A stretch of 64,000 nucleotides of DNA from Dasyornis broadbenti (GCA_013397935.1 VZRN01001773.1:840390-904389), one strand, 5' to 3'; counted from the stretch's first letter, positions 36,416 to 50,793 are shown. Notes: a model not told the origin generated them from the letters alone. Translations and numbers: made by a program.

Positions 36416-38790
36416 AGTGATATTTTACACAAAATTAAGTAAAAACAAGTTTAAAATGAATAAAAACTAAGCCAGCTCTGCATGGAGAAAGTAAATGTAA
36501 TTCCAGTTATGAGAGCTGTTCCTGGAGCACCTGCTGCCTGTGCCATGAGAACCCTGTACACAGCTACTGGGAGGTGTTGTTCTCACTGTGCAGTCAATGT
36601 CGTCCATCACCACCAAAATATTGCCGACTTGCTAATATGTATTCTTGCCTTGAAGTGTTACACATTGGGAAAAGAAAAAAAAAAAAAAGGCTGTTATATA
36701 AACTGTCTTCAAACTTCCTCCTTTGCACTTCATACTCTCAGCTCAAGTGGTGGTCATGTGTCTTTCTGTCAGAAAATGTCCCGACAAGATAAACAACTTC
36801 ACACATTGTGGGACAAATTTCCACAGCCTTTTGCTTACTTGTTTGTTTACTTGTTTGTTTTTTTAGCTAGCACTTAGTTGTGTCACAGAGTTATCGTGCC
36901 TTCATGTGCATAAGCAGTAGTGCTCCATGTGGTTTTACTATCTTAGAAAAAGTAGGTACAGGCTTTTCACCTCACTTAGACTGAAATGCCTGCTCCTTTG
37001 ATTCAATACCACAGTCATTGCACCACGTTTTCTTTAAATGTTGTCATAAAGCGAAATCACAGACACAAAGTTATCTCTAACCAGAACTTTCCCCAGTAAT
37101 TAAAAGAACGAGCTGTGCTCACCTTCCAAAGGCAAAAGCAATCAAACACATGCACAATCCCAAAAGAAATAAAATTTAAAAGTGCTCATTAGTGGTCATT
37201 TCACTTCTGCACATCACATTAATCTGTCAGAAAGTTCAGTGATCTTCTCACACAAACGTACAGTAAAAATAAACGTTTGATCTTCCAGGAGCATCATTCC
37301 TAACTCTACAGCAGTCATTTCAAGTGCATGCCCACTTTTATTTTCCTTGGCTACCCATTCTATCTAGATTCACTATTCTAGGAAACAGACAGCTCCATTG
37401 GACCCCCCTTTATTTTAATTTTAAAGTATTTTAAGAAATATTTTCCAGTCAGACAAAGGAATGCAATATATTCTCCTTGGCAACAACCACAAGAACTTGA
37501 TATCTGACTGACTGTGCAATGGATGGGGAGTGCTGAGCCACAAGCAGCAGGTATATGGCTCACATTGGCCATATAAAGTGCTGGTTTTGCACAGTAAAGG
37601 TATCATAGTGGAGAAGGTGTGAGGATGGAACTTGGGAAACAGCAACATAAATCCCTAGGAAACCAGGCTTCATTAATTCTGCTGTTCATGAAAAGATTTT
37701 GTAATGTGAATATGTGTTTGCTGAAGCAAGTGCTATTATGTGGAAAGGGACGAGGCCAAATAAACGGTATCTGGAATGAGTAGCATTCCAGTACATAGTA
37801 GTTTGAAGTCAAATAGAGAATCAATATATCAAAGTGCCAGTGTGTGTACCATTACCAGCCAAGCTTTCATTAATTTTTCACAAACTTCCAAAGAGAATTA
37901 AGCAGCCATTGCAATAGGTATCCTACAGTTGATTAGCAACAGGAAGAGAGGAAGATAAGGATCTTCAGTTACTCATTTCTGCACAATGTTAAACTGTTAC
38001 CCTTAGGTGGAGTTGGGATGGGGTGGGACTCAGTTCAGGATCTCACAGGGAAAGGGGTTATTCCTGAGCCAGGATATTGTTGGGCTTTTCTGGGAACATG
38101 AAAGATAGTCTCGGGGAAATCTCAGATGGCAGAGACTGACAGAGACACCGGCCTTTACAAATTTATCAACATTTTTTTGTTACCTTAGCCATCTGTTAGC
38201 TAAAATTTTTTGGGCTTTATGCTTTTGTTGTTTAAAAATAATAAAAGGATATTTGATAAATTAATGGTGAGTCAGGAAATTGTCACATCAGCTGAAACCA
38301 GAACAAACACCTGATTTTTATTCTATACACAGTGAATGAATAAGACAAAACTACCCACAATCACATCAGAAAATCACATGCCAATCTTTGTTCTTATCCA
38401 AGGCATTTATTTTTATGGAAGTCAACCAGGAAAACAATACTTTTCTGGTATCTTAGATAAGAACTGTTCCTTTGAACTTCTTGCTCCAGTACAAATACTC
38501 AGTACACAAGTACATGCATCTGTAGAGATACGTGTAGGTTCACAAACATATAGAATGGATTGCAAAAAAGTAATTATTCTTGGCCTGATGATCCTAATTA
38601 GGGTCATATACTCTCTCTTATAATCATCTCTGAATAAATAGAGTGGAAAAATTGCAACTCAAATGCACAAGTCACGAATTCCTCCTGCTGTCTGGAAGGG
38701 AAACAAGGTGCCAAATGATATTGAGTGACCACTTCCTTCAGCTAAGGTACTTCCTTCAGCTCACATAAAATACAGACAGCTAAGCCCCTC
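36416..38790. other. Gene-poor interval
   Basis: AT-rich sequence. The only repeats seen are a 14-A run near 36675 and a doubled ACTTGTTTGTTT near 36837-36862. Open frames of up to 131 codons (36482-36877) have no recognisable domain. No RNA gene recognised. Confidence 0.45.
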
Positions 38791-39550
38791 TGCTTGGACT
38801 GGCAGTGGCAGAAGGTCACTGGTGCAGGCATACACATCACACTCTTCAGGTGCATAAGCACACATGCATTCGTGGATCCCCTAAGCACCAGCATGACCCC
38901 TCTGATAGTCACCTGCCTGCATCCAACCCTCCCTTGCCTTCCCCACAGGTCTCCCACTTGCTGGTTGGTCCAGATTGAGGCTCACTGCGAACATGCGTGC
39001 ACTCACACACTCATTTCACAGACACCCCTTGTTCACAAGGCCCTCCAGGCACAAGAGCACTGACTGCCTGTCAGTGTGATGCCCAAGCCTGAGGCCCCCT
39101 TACTCACTGGCTGGTCCAGCTTGAAGTTCCCTGGTAAGCACACACACTCCCCCACGCCTCCCACACCCACTTTGGGGGAAATACAGACTCTTGTCCCCAG
39201 CAGTGGGCACAGGCACCCAGGCTGTGACCCATAGCCCAGCTCCAGCCCCTGGTGCAGAGCCCCTCACTCAGCTCACTCACCCCTGGGAGGGACAGACTGT
39301 AGTGGTCTTGCACAGGGCTCAGACAGACAAACACACTCATTGGACCCGTGTGCATTCAACAGGCCCCCTTCAAAGCCTTCTTTGCTTATTGCCCTCTTTG
39401 TTCCTTCCTGCACCCCTTCCCCTGTCACAGGGATTTGCACACCTCCTCCCATTCCTGTACCTATCCTTGTCCAGGTCTCCCCTTGGCCTACAGTTCCAGC
39501 TGTTGCAAAGCCCAAGGTGTTGAAACTAGATCCCTTCCAACACAAACAAA
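38790..39550. repeat. C-rich degenerate repeat region
   Basis: A pyrimidine-rich block (CACACACTC, CCCACAC and CCTTCC units) in which longer phrases recur with changes. CTGGTTGGTCCAGATTGAGG (about 38960) and CTGGCTGGTCCAGCTTGAAG (about 39108) are about 150 bp apart, and CACACACTCATT occurs near 39005 and 39332. It looks like an old minisatellite or segmental tandem. Short frames here are proline-rich by composition only. A possible CR1-like tail occurs at about 39517-39550. Confidence 0.45.
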
Positions 39551-39599
39551 TCAAAGGTGGGCCCAGTTTCCGACAATTAATAGAACATTGTTAGCCCAG

Positions 39600-42500
39600 G
39601 GAGAATTTGTCTGATTTCTCTGTGAGGTTTGCTCAGCTCAACTCAATTTCATGGTGCAAACAAACATCAGTGAAAATGAATAGAAAGTTTCAAGATGTCA
39701 GCTGGAGAGATCCAGGAAAATTTAATAATGGGGAAGTACCTTACTAATCCAGTCTGGGATAAGACTTTAACAGGAACCAGAAATTAATCTGACACATAAA
39801 AAGAAGAAGCATAACCTGAAAGTCTGATTGCTTTGCAGAGAATTTTGCTTTCCTGAGATACAAATAAAGACATTCAGATAGGACTGGGGAAAAATGAAGG
39901 TATGTGGGATTGCAGATACCTTTGATCAGGTGCATTTTGGTCTATTGAAGGAGGCTGACAATGTATGGACAGGCTCAGGATTTTGTAACAAAGAGTGAAG
40001 AACAAGGAAGTTTGAAGAATGTTCTTTCCAGATATTTTAAGGACACAAGGCACAGCATAGATGATTGCTGGCCAAAAGGGGTGGCTGACTAGGTTGCTGA
40101 CACACTGTCACCTGGTATTTTAACAAATAGATAATAAGCATAATACTGCTACCAGTAAGAACCAGAGCCCAGGATTCCCCTTCTACTGAAGGATGCTGAT
40201 CATTGGCTTTAACAGCCAGGCTGCCACTCTCCCTGGCCAGATGCATCTTCAGCATGGCGAACAAGCAATGGGAAGTGCCACCCTCTGGAATCCTCCACAG
40301 GTGCCCTGTTTCTGTCTGGATTGGAGCCCCTTGGACAACAGCAAAAGTTTTGCTTAGGGAAAGGTATCATGAAGGCTGTGTGCAGCAGGGTCTCTGTACA
40401 TGAATGGTCTTCAGAGTTTTGACTTCTCTGTAATAGTTGCATTTGTGCTATTTGCAATCTCCTGTTATTTCTTTTTCCTTCTCTTGTTTTGCGCCATACA
40501 GAATGTCATGCCTCCGAACTTCACTGGGAAGATGGGCAGAACTGAGAGAGAAGGTATTTTAGTTGCTGAGACTGCAAAACTTCACTGCAGCTGGCAGACA
40601 CAACTGCAGTTGTGCACCAAGGGCCTGTCCACTTTTTGTAGTGGAAACAGCCAGAGCTACTGCTCGAACACAGGACCCTATGCAGATCAGAAGCTGAGCT
40701 TTATGAACACAGTGGTAAGGGACATGTGGAAGAAAACAATACTCAGAAGCATGTGGAGAACAGGAGGGAAAAGTAGAAAACTCCCCCAAACTATGAACAG
40801 AAGAAATAATTAATGGGGAATAAAGCAAAGAACAGGAGCATTTTAGGAAGTACAGTACTTAGGAAGGAGCTTGACTGTATTAGAAAGTGCATTTCTTCTT
40901 CTTGTTTGCTTCTTTCAATGTTTAGGTTCTGTTAGAAAAAACCCCATGGCTCAATCCTAATTTTTCATTTGTAAAGGAAACTAAAATCTGTGAAAGTTTC
41001 TGCAAGTTAGAATCAAAAGCAGTAACAGAATATTCAGTAAATAATAGCAGGTATGAGATAAACAATGAAGACCCAAGATAGCATTTCATACGCTGTGAAT
41101 CTTGTTAATATAAAGTAAATATGAACTTTTACTTTACAGATCAAGGATAAACTCTTCATTTTCATACTTGTCTCAAAACACCAACAATATGATAGGATAC
41201 GAAGAAAAAATGCTCTTTTAAAATTTTCATCCTTTTTCTCCAAATGCTATGAATTTTGAGCAAAATTTAATAGGTTTTAAGACATGTAATGAAAACCTAC
41301 ACAGCTGTTAAGCCACGACATAAAATACCACTTTTCACAGGATTTGCTTTGTCATTGAAGAGAAGTTGAGCCAAGGCTGAAGTTTATTCACAATTTTGGG
41401 CTGCAAAACAGTCCCTGTACTTTCTGTTAACTTTTTTAGTTTCTAAGTGGAGGCCAAAAAATATATCTGTCGGTTTTGATTTTTCTTTTTTTCTATGGCA
41501 GCCTACCATGTGCTGATATATTTCAACCTATCCTCTGCTGCAAGCCCAGCATTGATATATTGGCAATGCCCTGTATGCCCCAGAGCTCTGAAGGGGCGTT
41601 TGTGCTGTGCCTGCTGTGGCTGGGAGGGGGTTGTCTTAAATTGGTAAAACATAAATAAAGCTGCAGGTTACAGAAATGTGGAGTGGGTCTAAAAGGGAGC
41701 CAGAAGCACCAGAGGACTGTGTTCATTGCCAAGTCTTTGTATTATTTTCACCCAAGAGGAAGTGTCTATTTTTCTCTCAAGAGACAGGAATTACAAACAG
41801 GCACATGCTTATCCAGTTCCTGCAATTCTGAAAAATCAGTGACTTGGATGACAAAATGGAGTCAAGAAACTGAATGTTATTCCTTGTGTTGGCACTTAGA
41901 GGCATTAAGCTTTCTGCTGAAAAGTCAGTGTTAGCTATTGATGTTTCAAAGCATAAAAAGCAGATTATTAGATTTGATCCTCTGTCATAAAGTAGATTAT
42001 TCAATTGCTTCTGTATTTAAATGAGTGGTTGTGATTGATGCCTCAAGAGCTGTGGCCTTGACATTTGTTGTTGGAAAAGGGAGGCAAGCAGGTAAAATTT
42101 AACTATTGAAACCAGCATACTGACCAACACATATCTGCAGAGGAAAACGAATAAACAAAGTAACTGCTCTCGCTGTCTGAAAGTACAGTCACATGACTGA
42201 GTGATCTGGTTTGCAGCCAAAATGCCCGTAACATTTTGGTATGTTATCATACCAGAGACATCTGTCAGATCAAACTGGAGAACTATTTGTATGTGAAACA
42301 ATAGTTCATGTGGATTGAGGAAGTACTAAAAGCTGAAGTTCTAGTATTGTAGTATTTATAATGCATCTAAATAGAAAAGAAATGGCCCAATTTAGGGAGT
42401 AAAGGAGGTAGCAAGAAGAAGGGAAATATGAAAGCTATGATTTAGGAGACAGGGTTCTAGTCCTGCTGTTGGCCTTGTCAAGTGACTTTTACAGGTGCCA

Positions 42501-45500
42501 TCCTCCAGCGCTTCCTCAGTTTTCTCTCTTTCTAATGAGAGGAACTAAGAGGTGCTATTGTTAGCATATATGTCATACAGTAACTATGGTAAAAATCAAA
42601 TCTGTGTTTGAGAGGCAGTGTAAAAACCCATTGACTGTATTACATTTCTGTTTACAGCTGGGTATCTGAATTTCATGTTAAAACACACATACAGGAAGAA
42701 ATGGGTGTGGCTACTTCACTAATGTGCATTTTTAACATTGTAAAATCTGCAAGTTAAACACTGAAGGACTGCTTAATCTAACACAGAGGCTTTACATCAC
42801 ATTTGACTGCTTGCAGTGTCATTTTTTAAATGACATTAAACATACTCAAGAAATTGTTTCTGTTCTCAAAACAGGAACTTGAAAGACCAATAAGATCCCA
42901 TCTATATGATCTTCTGAAAGCAAGTGTATGTTTGGCTGAAATTACAACAAGCCTATGTTATTTTCATTTCATATAATTTCTTTCTGTTTTGTCTGAGTCA
43001 GAATATTATTAACATACATAAAGATAATTCTATAGGAGAGCAGCAGACAGTCAGTGGGTAAATTCATAGATTCATTCTGCCAATAAGTACTCACAGATCA
43101 AAATGAGCTTTGCAGATCTGACCTTTTGACTTGCTAGCTTCTCCTTAAATTTAGTTACACTGGTTCCATCCAGAGTCAAAGCAAGAGGAGGCTAAGGCCA
43201 TCATCTGGATGCAGTTTGCATTTAGGAAAATCTAGAATTGTTGTCATTGGACTAATTGTTTGGGGCATATGCTCACTGTGAGTTTTGTTTAACTGTGGTC
43301 TTTGTGCTACTGCCAGCAAAACTGTACCCAAATGTCCTTATACTTTTATTTTATAGGAAAAAAATTTCAAACTTAGGAAAGAAATATATCAAAAAACCCA
43401 CTGCCTCTGTGTCCAACCATGACTTCAGAAGTACAGCGTGTTTGTGAGGAAGATGTCCAGAATGCTGTTTAAAGTAACAATATAATTTTTTTTTCCTTTT
43501 TTTTTTCTTTTCCTTATCCTTCAAATCAAGTACAGTTGGCAGGGAGTATATCAAGCTGCTTGTGGTGGAAAAAAGAAAGCATTGATGTCACACATTTTAC
43601 CTGTTTAACATCACATGGTGCCAGTAATGGATCAATGGGTAAAACTTAACTTTTGAGTTTGCTGGGGAGGTATTTGTCCAGATCTAGGTTGTGTTATCAA
43701 GAAGAGGGTCTGTCTGTATGTGTCTTTTATCTAAATGTATGCACTCTCTATTTTGAGCTTTTACATACCCTATCCTAAGTGCCACTGTGAGGATAAGGAC
43801 TTGATGGACTTCTGGTTTTATTTAGGATACTGCTTCTGATGAGCTCCCATAGGAAGCTGAATATCAGGGAGCTATCTCTGAATTGCATAAGTGGAAGCGC
43901 GTCAGACAAGCAGAGAATAGATACTATGTTATAACAATAGATTAAATAATTGGGGTACATGCTTCAGTGTTGTGACTATTTATGCTGCTAAGATTGCTTA
44001 AAAATTGAGGAACATCCAGGAAAGACTAATTTGAGATCTGGAAATTGCTCTTGGTAAAAAAGAAAACCAAGTTAGTTAGTACAGTTTCTCTGACAGAGGG
44101 CAAATTGTGGTCTCCCTAGATGTGGAAGAGTTTTCTGACAGAAGGTAGATCTTCAGTCTAGGGGAAATGTTGTAAACAGATGCAATGCAAGAAAGGTATC
44201 TATGTATTTCTTAGCATTACACCCTGTCAGAACAAATTATGCAGGAAAAAGACAGGATCTTTGGCACTTAATGTAATACCAATATCAAGAATCTTTCTTG
44301 AAAATATACCATAGCCTAACAGAAGTTATAGGATGAATCCAGAAACTAAGAAGTGTAATGCAGAAATTAAGAAGTGGTCACACTGTACACAAAGGTGGAC
44401 TAGGTGATCATGATTGTGTCTTCAGTTTGGTTATACAAGAGTACATAAGAGTCTGCAAACAATGCTAAAGGCTCACATTGTGCAAGAGTGCTACATGACA
44501 GGGAACATTTCAGCTACCACTTCCTTCAAGGAGTTTTGAAATCCTTTTTCTGTATTGTCTGGGGAACTGTAAAAATAGAATCTCTCTTCCTAAATAAACT
44601 GAGATTACACATCACAGGACATGCAGAAGACATAAGAACCCTTAGAGGTTTCTAGACTTCTAGTAGGAAGGAGAACTGATGACAGAGCATGTTATTTTCC
44701 TGACAAAAACATGTTTATGCACAATAGTGTCTCATAACTTCTTTATTTTGGTTTGGTTTAGTTTGGTTTTAACTTGTTGTGGGGAGAGTGGTAGCCTTCA
44801 GACAAAGTTTATTAGAGAAGTCCTCTTGTTAAGTTACAAGGTGCAGAAAGGACCCCCTTGCTTTCTAAACTCCACCTCAGAGAAAAGTCTTGGTGCAGCT
44901 ACATCCAATCTTAGCATCAGACTTTGTCAACGGTTTAAGGAATTATAGAGGTGCAATTCAACCTTTCTATGACTTTGTGCCACTGAGTTAATGATGGCAA
45001 ATCAGATACATTTATATGAAAATGAATTATTTATTATGATAAATGATTAGACAAAAAGATCTTGATCAGAGTTCTTTACTAGTAAAAGTTAAAATTACTC
45101 ATAGTGGATAGGATAGTGCCCTATATCAAAGCAATTCTATTAGAGCTAGCAAAAAGAAACAATAGTTAAAGTAGAGATTGATGTAACACCCACACCAACA
45201 ACTGTGAACTTAATCTCTTTCAGTCAGCCTTAAGGAGTATCCTTGGGGGCATCCCCTATCCAAGGGAGGAATCTCTATCTGCTCCAAGGGTGAATATGTT
45301 AGAAGAACCGAACAGTATGAGAGTGGACTGGACTTTTATAATATAAAGTGTTTGACTGCCAGTCACACATCTCTGATTACTTCACTATCAGGATGTTGAT
45401 TTGGGGTTCATGAGCCAGACTGGTTTTAGTATAATTCAAAAGCAGCACATTATGCCCCCTTTTAATCCTTGCAATTAGGGCATTGTCCCTTGACCGCATT

Positions 45501-48500
45501 CCAGGGTGAAGAATCCTGTTACACTTGTATGTAAAGAAAATCTTCCTGTTTGTTCTTGGGATTTTGTGTGCGTGTCAGTGTTTTTCCCAATTCTTAAAAA
45601 AATTGCAGTTGCCTCTTGAGACAAGAGGTGTGCTGTGGCAATGGAGAAATACTTGATGATGCTAATTAAACAGTCCTGGAGGGTTTAAATTACTTCTCTG
45701 ATGCAACTTTCTTTCATGTCGTGTAAGTGTAGCTTTTGTACCTTTTTTCCTGCTGGTAGCTGTGCCTCATTGCGTAGTACTGTGGGAATGTAGCTTGGGA
45801 GACCCAGTCCTCATGCTAGCTTTGCTGAAACAGGGGAAAACACTAATGGCATTTGAAGTGCTAGTATAATACCTGCCCCTCAGGATGCTATTTTGCTGGT
45901 AGTGGACCAAACTTACTCTATGTCACTGCCTAAGAAGAGTTCAACACCTGACTGTCTTGGCTATGTGTCCCAGAGTTGTTGGGGCAGGTCTTGCTGACTC
46001 AGGCAGCAGATGGCACAGTGAGGGGGAGGCGGGATTCAGCTATGCCAGAGACTTGTACCCAGAGGCTGCTGACATGGCTGTCTGCAGAAGATGGCATTAG
46101 CTCTTTCCCTACTCAGGTGCCCTGGAATAACAGCATGAACGGGCTGTGTACTTGCTCACAGCTGTTGACAATAAGCCCGTATACTGGACCTGGTGTTCTG
46201 TGAAAGCTGACTAGAGATCTCATTTTCTGCTAAGTCAGTTATCTCAGGGGCTATGAAGGCCGTTTTCAGCCCTTGCACAGCTGAGGGATCTGTGTTGAAG
46301 GGATATTGATGGCCCAGTTTGCACCTGACCCAGCTGCCCTGACAAGATTTTGCACTCCAAATCTCTTCTCAGGGAGTGAGAAGAGTTGGGTGTGATCAGC
46401 CTCTGGAGGGAGTGACTGTCTAGGGTGGTACTGCCCTAAAGCAGGTATCCTGTCACTGCAGGTTGGGGTATGTGCTGCCAGTGCCAATTGCCAAAAGTGC
46501 CTCTCATCTTCTGTACATGCCTGTTAATCCATCATATGTAACAAAATATCCTGGACCCACCATAGTGTGCTGGTTTCTCTTGTTTATGGACAGAGAGGAC
46601 ACTTACCTTGTTTATAAAGCCAATAGACTCTTGTTAGTATAAATCCAACCTCAGCAGGCTAAGCCAAGAATTATTAGTAACTATTACAGATAGTGAAAGC
46701 ACACATTCTTGCAGAAAAATTATCATTAATGATAGCATAGTTAAAGTCATTATATACACACTTCTTAGTTTCTAACCCTTTTCACATTTTGGTCACCCTT
46801 TCTGTGCTCTTCTGGCTCCTAGGGCTGGTGGTTTGATGCTGGTGGTGGTAGAGCAGGTATTAAGGAAAGTTGTCAACATCTGGAGTTCGTCACTGAAAGA
46901 ATTTCTTGCTTCCTTTCTGTATGCTTGCTAACATGCTTTTAAATCTTACTCTTTTTCTGCTGGCCTGCAAATCCACATTACATCTTAATGAACTGTATCT
47001 TCTGCCTTTTATATATGTCAGGTACTATTTCTTTGTTCTCCTTGTTTCCCTAAAACCAGTTTTGTCCAAATCAGAATTTTTTATCTGGCTGTTGGCAGGC
47101 TGTTTGTACCTGTGAGGTTTCCAGTGTCTGCGCTGTAATGACTTTGTTGTTAAAGTCCTGGTAGCACTAAAAATTTTCAGCTAGAATTATGAACTTTATG
47201 AGCATTGTTCTACTTTAAACCACTTTAGTTAGCATGATGTGCTTTAAATATGCAGTTTAAATAAAAGAGCCAAGCAAGAATCAGAGGAAAGTTAGAAACT
47301 ACCTGGACAGAAGCAAGTTCTGGATAATAAAAAGGTGACAGCCAGGAGGCAAGATCTTGTTTTGGAGATGTTCTCCAGTGTGAGGAAAAACTCAAGAGGG
47401 GACATCAGCAGCAATAGTATCTGTGAGTGCTTTCCTTTTCTTGCCAGACCTTAGCTGGAGCCTTGAGTTTCTCAGCAAAGCCAGGGTCACAGCCAGGAGT
47501 AGGAGTGTTTCATCAGTCATCAGCTCAGTGGCCTCTTTTCAAGGTCCATTTAAGTCAATTGCCCTGGTGAAATTATTTGGGGCACAACAGTTTGTCTTGA
47601 AAATTATCTTCTCAGGTGTTGGTTTTCTCTAAGGTGATAAATTTTGAAGTGACTATAAATTTATATGAATAACTCATCTAATTATAAGTGATAGGGCAGA
47701 AAAGGAGCCTGGGATCAGACAAATCAGGAGGATGAGGGGTTTGTGAGGGACAAGGAGGAACAGTGAGATATCTTTGCCCATGGACCACTGAAATCTCTGT
47801 GTCTTGTGTTGGCCTACAAGCTCAGTCCTCCAAAGTTCATGCTGGTTCCCCTCAGCTTCTCAAAGCCTGCCTGACCTCTCCCATCACTTTCCTTACCATC
47901 AGCTTCTACCCCACAGAACTGAGAGTTTTGCTCACTCAGGGTTAGATGAACATGAGCTGGTGCTGGAGTCTGGTCAGAAAAGGCTTCAGAAAGCAGGTTT
48001 GGCATGAATGGTCTGTGCATATGGTGCTCACCACAGCCACACACAAGAGTTTCACTGCTCACTGCCCACCCTCCACATTTCTAATGGACTGAAGTGTCTG
48101 GTGCTACAGTGCTCTGTCCAACAGAGGGAATGGCATCACACACACACAAGACAGGTAATTTCATCTCTGGGTATCTCTTTCCCATGTATCTTTAGCCTCT
48201 GTCTTTTTTCTCTCCAAGGCTGATCATGCTGTCTTGAAGATTTTCTCTACTTCCAAATGGCAAGAACATTTCAAATGAGCATCATTCCTGGATATCCACT
48301 TGTTTGAAGTAGTTTATCCCTCTGGATTAAACATTCAGTGTAAGTTTATGGAAACACTTTTAAACCAAGATTTATCTGGTTTTAGAAACTTTTTTCTACT
48401 CCACCATTTCTTATTGAAAGTTTTTGTATTTACTTGGAAAAAATACACATCTTTTCCCTCTTCTCCGCAATCAGGCATCCATCACTGATCCCTTCCTTAG

Positions 48501-49590
48501 GAAACCCTGGCACAGCCCCCTCACTACAGCACACCTTGTTTTCTATGACATAATTTCCATACTGGCATCAGCTATCCATGGCAAGAAGAAACTTAGTCTG
48601 CCTGTATAAGTCTTGTTTTTTAGATACAACTATTGCTTAAACTTTTCCTGTCATCTTATGCTTCTCTTTCTAACTTAAGGAAATGAAAATACAAATGCAC
48701 CAGTCACCTTTGAAAATTGTTCTTCCTCAACCTCACAAACATGTGATAGCACTTGAGAATAAGATTATTTTTAATTTTTTAAGGAAGAACAGCAGAGTTA
48801 AAATTAGCAGAATAAAGTTCAACAGTAGGAAAATATGGAAATTAAATTGATACAGGCTCCCAACACATTTAACATCAGAGTGGCATCACTAAAAGTCACA
48901 GACTGCCAAGTTCATCTGCTCTGGCAACTGTGATTTGTTTTTTATCATTCCAGCACAAATGAGGCATTTCCAGAAATCAGTATACCCTTTATGTAGACCT
49001 ACAGGATAATAACATGATTTATATTGACCAGTGCCTGTTTTCCACCTTCTTTCTTGAAAGAAACAGATATTTCTGTTTTGCAGAGACATCGTTACATAAT
49101 TGTTTGAGAGCCAGCAGAAGCATTTGAAAAAATTGCTAGCTGTTCATTACAACTTCTCATCTGGATGTTCTTCCCCACACAGCTGAGCTGCTGGAACAGA
49201 TCTGATGGGTGTTCTCTATGTTATAAAACTGGACATATTAGTGCAAGCTTCAACAGTGGTTTCAGCTAAGTAAGACGAATTTCTCCAGGAGCAGATTGAG
49301 GGTATTCATACACCCCATCAGTGCTCAGCTTCTAGAACTGGGTGTTAACATCTGAGCAAGGGACAATCAAATAACTTTCCCTTTAAGTTTTGTTTAAAGT
49401 GTGGGAGTTGGGATCAGCTTTTGTATCCTTTGTCATGAGTGAGGAAATTTAATTTAAAAGCTGTTTGGTTCTGGCTCTTCCATGGCTGAGAACAGCCAGA
49501 GACTTCATTAACCAACAAAAAAAACTGAGGGCGCACAGAACGACTGGGGGTCTGCATAAGCTTTGATCTCTGCCCAGTCCTTCTTCTCGT
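39600..49590. other. Ten-kilobase gene-poor interval
   Basis: No gene, RNA or clear transposon recognised. A plus-strand frame at 40400-40813 has a hydrophobic stretch but no family resemblance, no splice context and no conserved motif, and is treated as chance. Local T-runs occur near 43485-43510. Any undetected repeats are too old to recognise by eye. Confidence 0.4.
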
Positions 49591-49599
49591 CTACACCCA

Positions 49600-50555
49600 G
49601 TCCTCTTTAATATCTTTAATATCTTTAGTGATGATCTGGGTGTTGGCATCAAGTAAATTTGTAAATGACACTAGGTTGGCTGGGAGTGTTGATCTGCCCG
49701 AGGGCAGGAAGGCTCTGCAGAGGGATCTGGGCAGGCTGGATCGATGGGCTGAGGCCAGTTGTGTGAGGTTCAACAAGGCCAAGTGTTGGGTCCTGCACTT
49801 GGCTCACAACAACCCCATGCAGCATTACAGGCTGGGGGCAGAGTAGCTGGAAAGCTGCCCAGCAGAAAAGGACCTGAGGGTGATGGTTGAAAGTGTCTGA
49901 ACACGAGCCAGCTGTGCCCAGGGGGCCAAGAAAGCCAATGGCATCCTGGCCTGGATTAGAAATAGTGGGGCCAGCAGGACCAGGACAGTGATTGTTCCCC
50001 TGTATTCGCCATTGGTGAGGCCACACCTTGAAGCCTGTGTCCACTTTTGGGCCCCTCACTACAATAGACATTGAGGTGCTGGAGCAAGTCCAGAGAAAGG
50101 TGGACTTCCCAATAGAGTTGGGGAAGGGTCTGGACCACAAGTGCTATGAGGAGCAGCTGAGGGAGCTGGGGGTGTTTAGCCTGGAGAAAAGGAGGTTCAG
50201 GAGGGACCTGATCACTTCTACAACTGCCTGAAAGAAGCTTATAGTCCAATGGGGGTCGGCCTCTTCTCCCAGGCAACCAGCGACAGGACACGAGAACATG
50301 GCCTCAAACTACACCAGAGGAGGTTCAGGTTAGAGATTAGGAAGAATTGCTGATGGAACAACCCTGGAAAGACTTGTTAAGCAATGGAACAGACTTCCCA
50401 GGGAGGTGATAGAGTCACCATCCCTGGAGGTGTTCTAGAAATGAATGGATGTGGCACTTAGTGCCATGCTCTAGTTGACAAGGTGGTGATCTCTCAAAGG
50501 CTGACTCTATCTTAGAGGTCTTTTCCAGCCTAAACGGTGCTGTGATTCTCTGATG
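49600..50555 (+). mobile_element. CR1 LINE, 3' end of ORF2 plus 3' UTR, longest copy in the window
   Basis: About 950 bp in CR1 order: GTGATGATCTGGGTGTTGGC, GATCTGCCCGAGGGCAGGAAGG, GTGTGAGGTTCAACAAGGCC, GGTCCTGCACTTGG, GAGGTGCTGGAGCAAGTCC, TATGAGGAGCAGCTGAGGG, TTTAGCCTGGAGAAAAGGAGG, GGAGGTGATAGAGTCACCATC, and a terminal GTGCTGTGATTCTCTGATG. The C-terminal reverse-transcriptase frame is still readable in pieces (for example 49628-49846 and 50028-50231) but has stops and shifts, so the copy is dead. It is 5'-truncated, as is usual. Confidence 0.95.
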
Positions 50556-50611
50556 TGTCCATGCTTTGAGAAACAGCATGTTTGGCCATGGATCTGCACC
50601 TTCTCTGTTGT

Positions 50612-50638
50612 CTAATAAGGCCTTTCTTGCCTTATTAG
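50612..50638. other. Perfect 10-bp inverted repeat
   Basis: CTAATAAGGC at 50612-50621 and GCCTTATTAG at 50629-50638 are exact reverse complements around a 7-nt spacer. A second, competing palindrome (TCTTGCC and GGCAAGA) overlaps its right arm at 50625-50644. It lies about 60 bp beyond the end of the CR1 copy. Role unknown. Confidence 0.6.
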
Positions 50639-50776
50639 GCAAGAGTCCCAATATGAATAGGTGTGTATGTGCATGTCTCTTCCTTTTCTGAAATTTTTGT
50701 TGAGTGGCAGGGCTACAGTTTGCACAGCAGCTTTCCTTCCAGCAGGAGCTAGAATCTTTTTTTTCTTCTATCTCTG

Positions 50777-50793
50777 TTTTTTTTTTTTTTTTT
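50777..50793. repeat. T-tract
   Basis: 17 consecutive T within a wider T-rich stretch (50755-50800). Confidence 0.8.

Noticed and set aside
39517..39550. Separate CR1 3' tail
   Set aside because: Only the phrases TTGAAACTAGATC and CCCTTCCAACACAAACA agree, and the middle is missing. Mentioned under the C-rich block but not called.
40400..40813. 137-codon plus-strand frame with a hydrophobic segment
   Set aside because: No family resemblance, no splice or promoter context, and one such frame is expected by chance in 64 kb.
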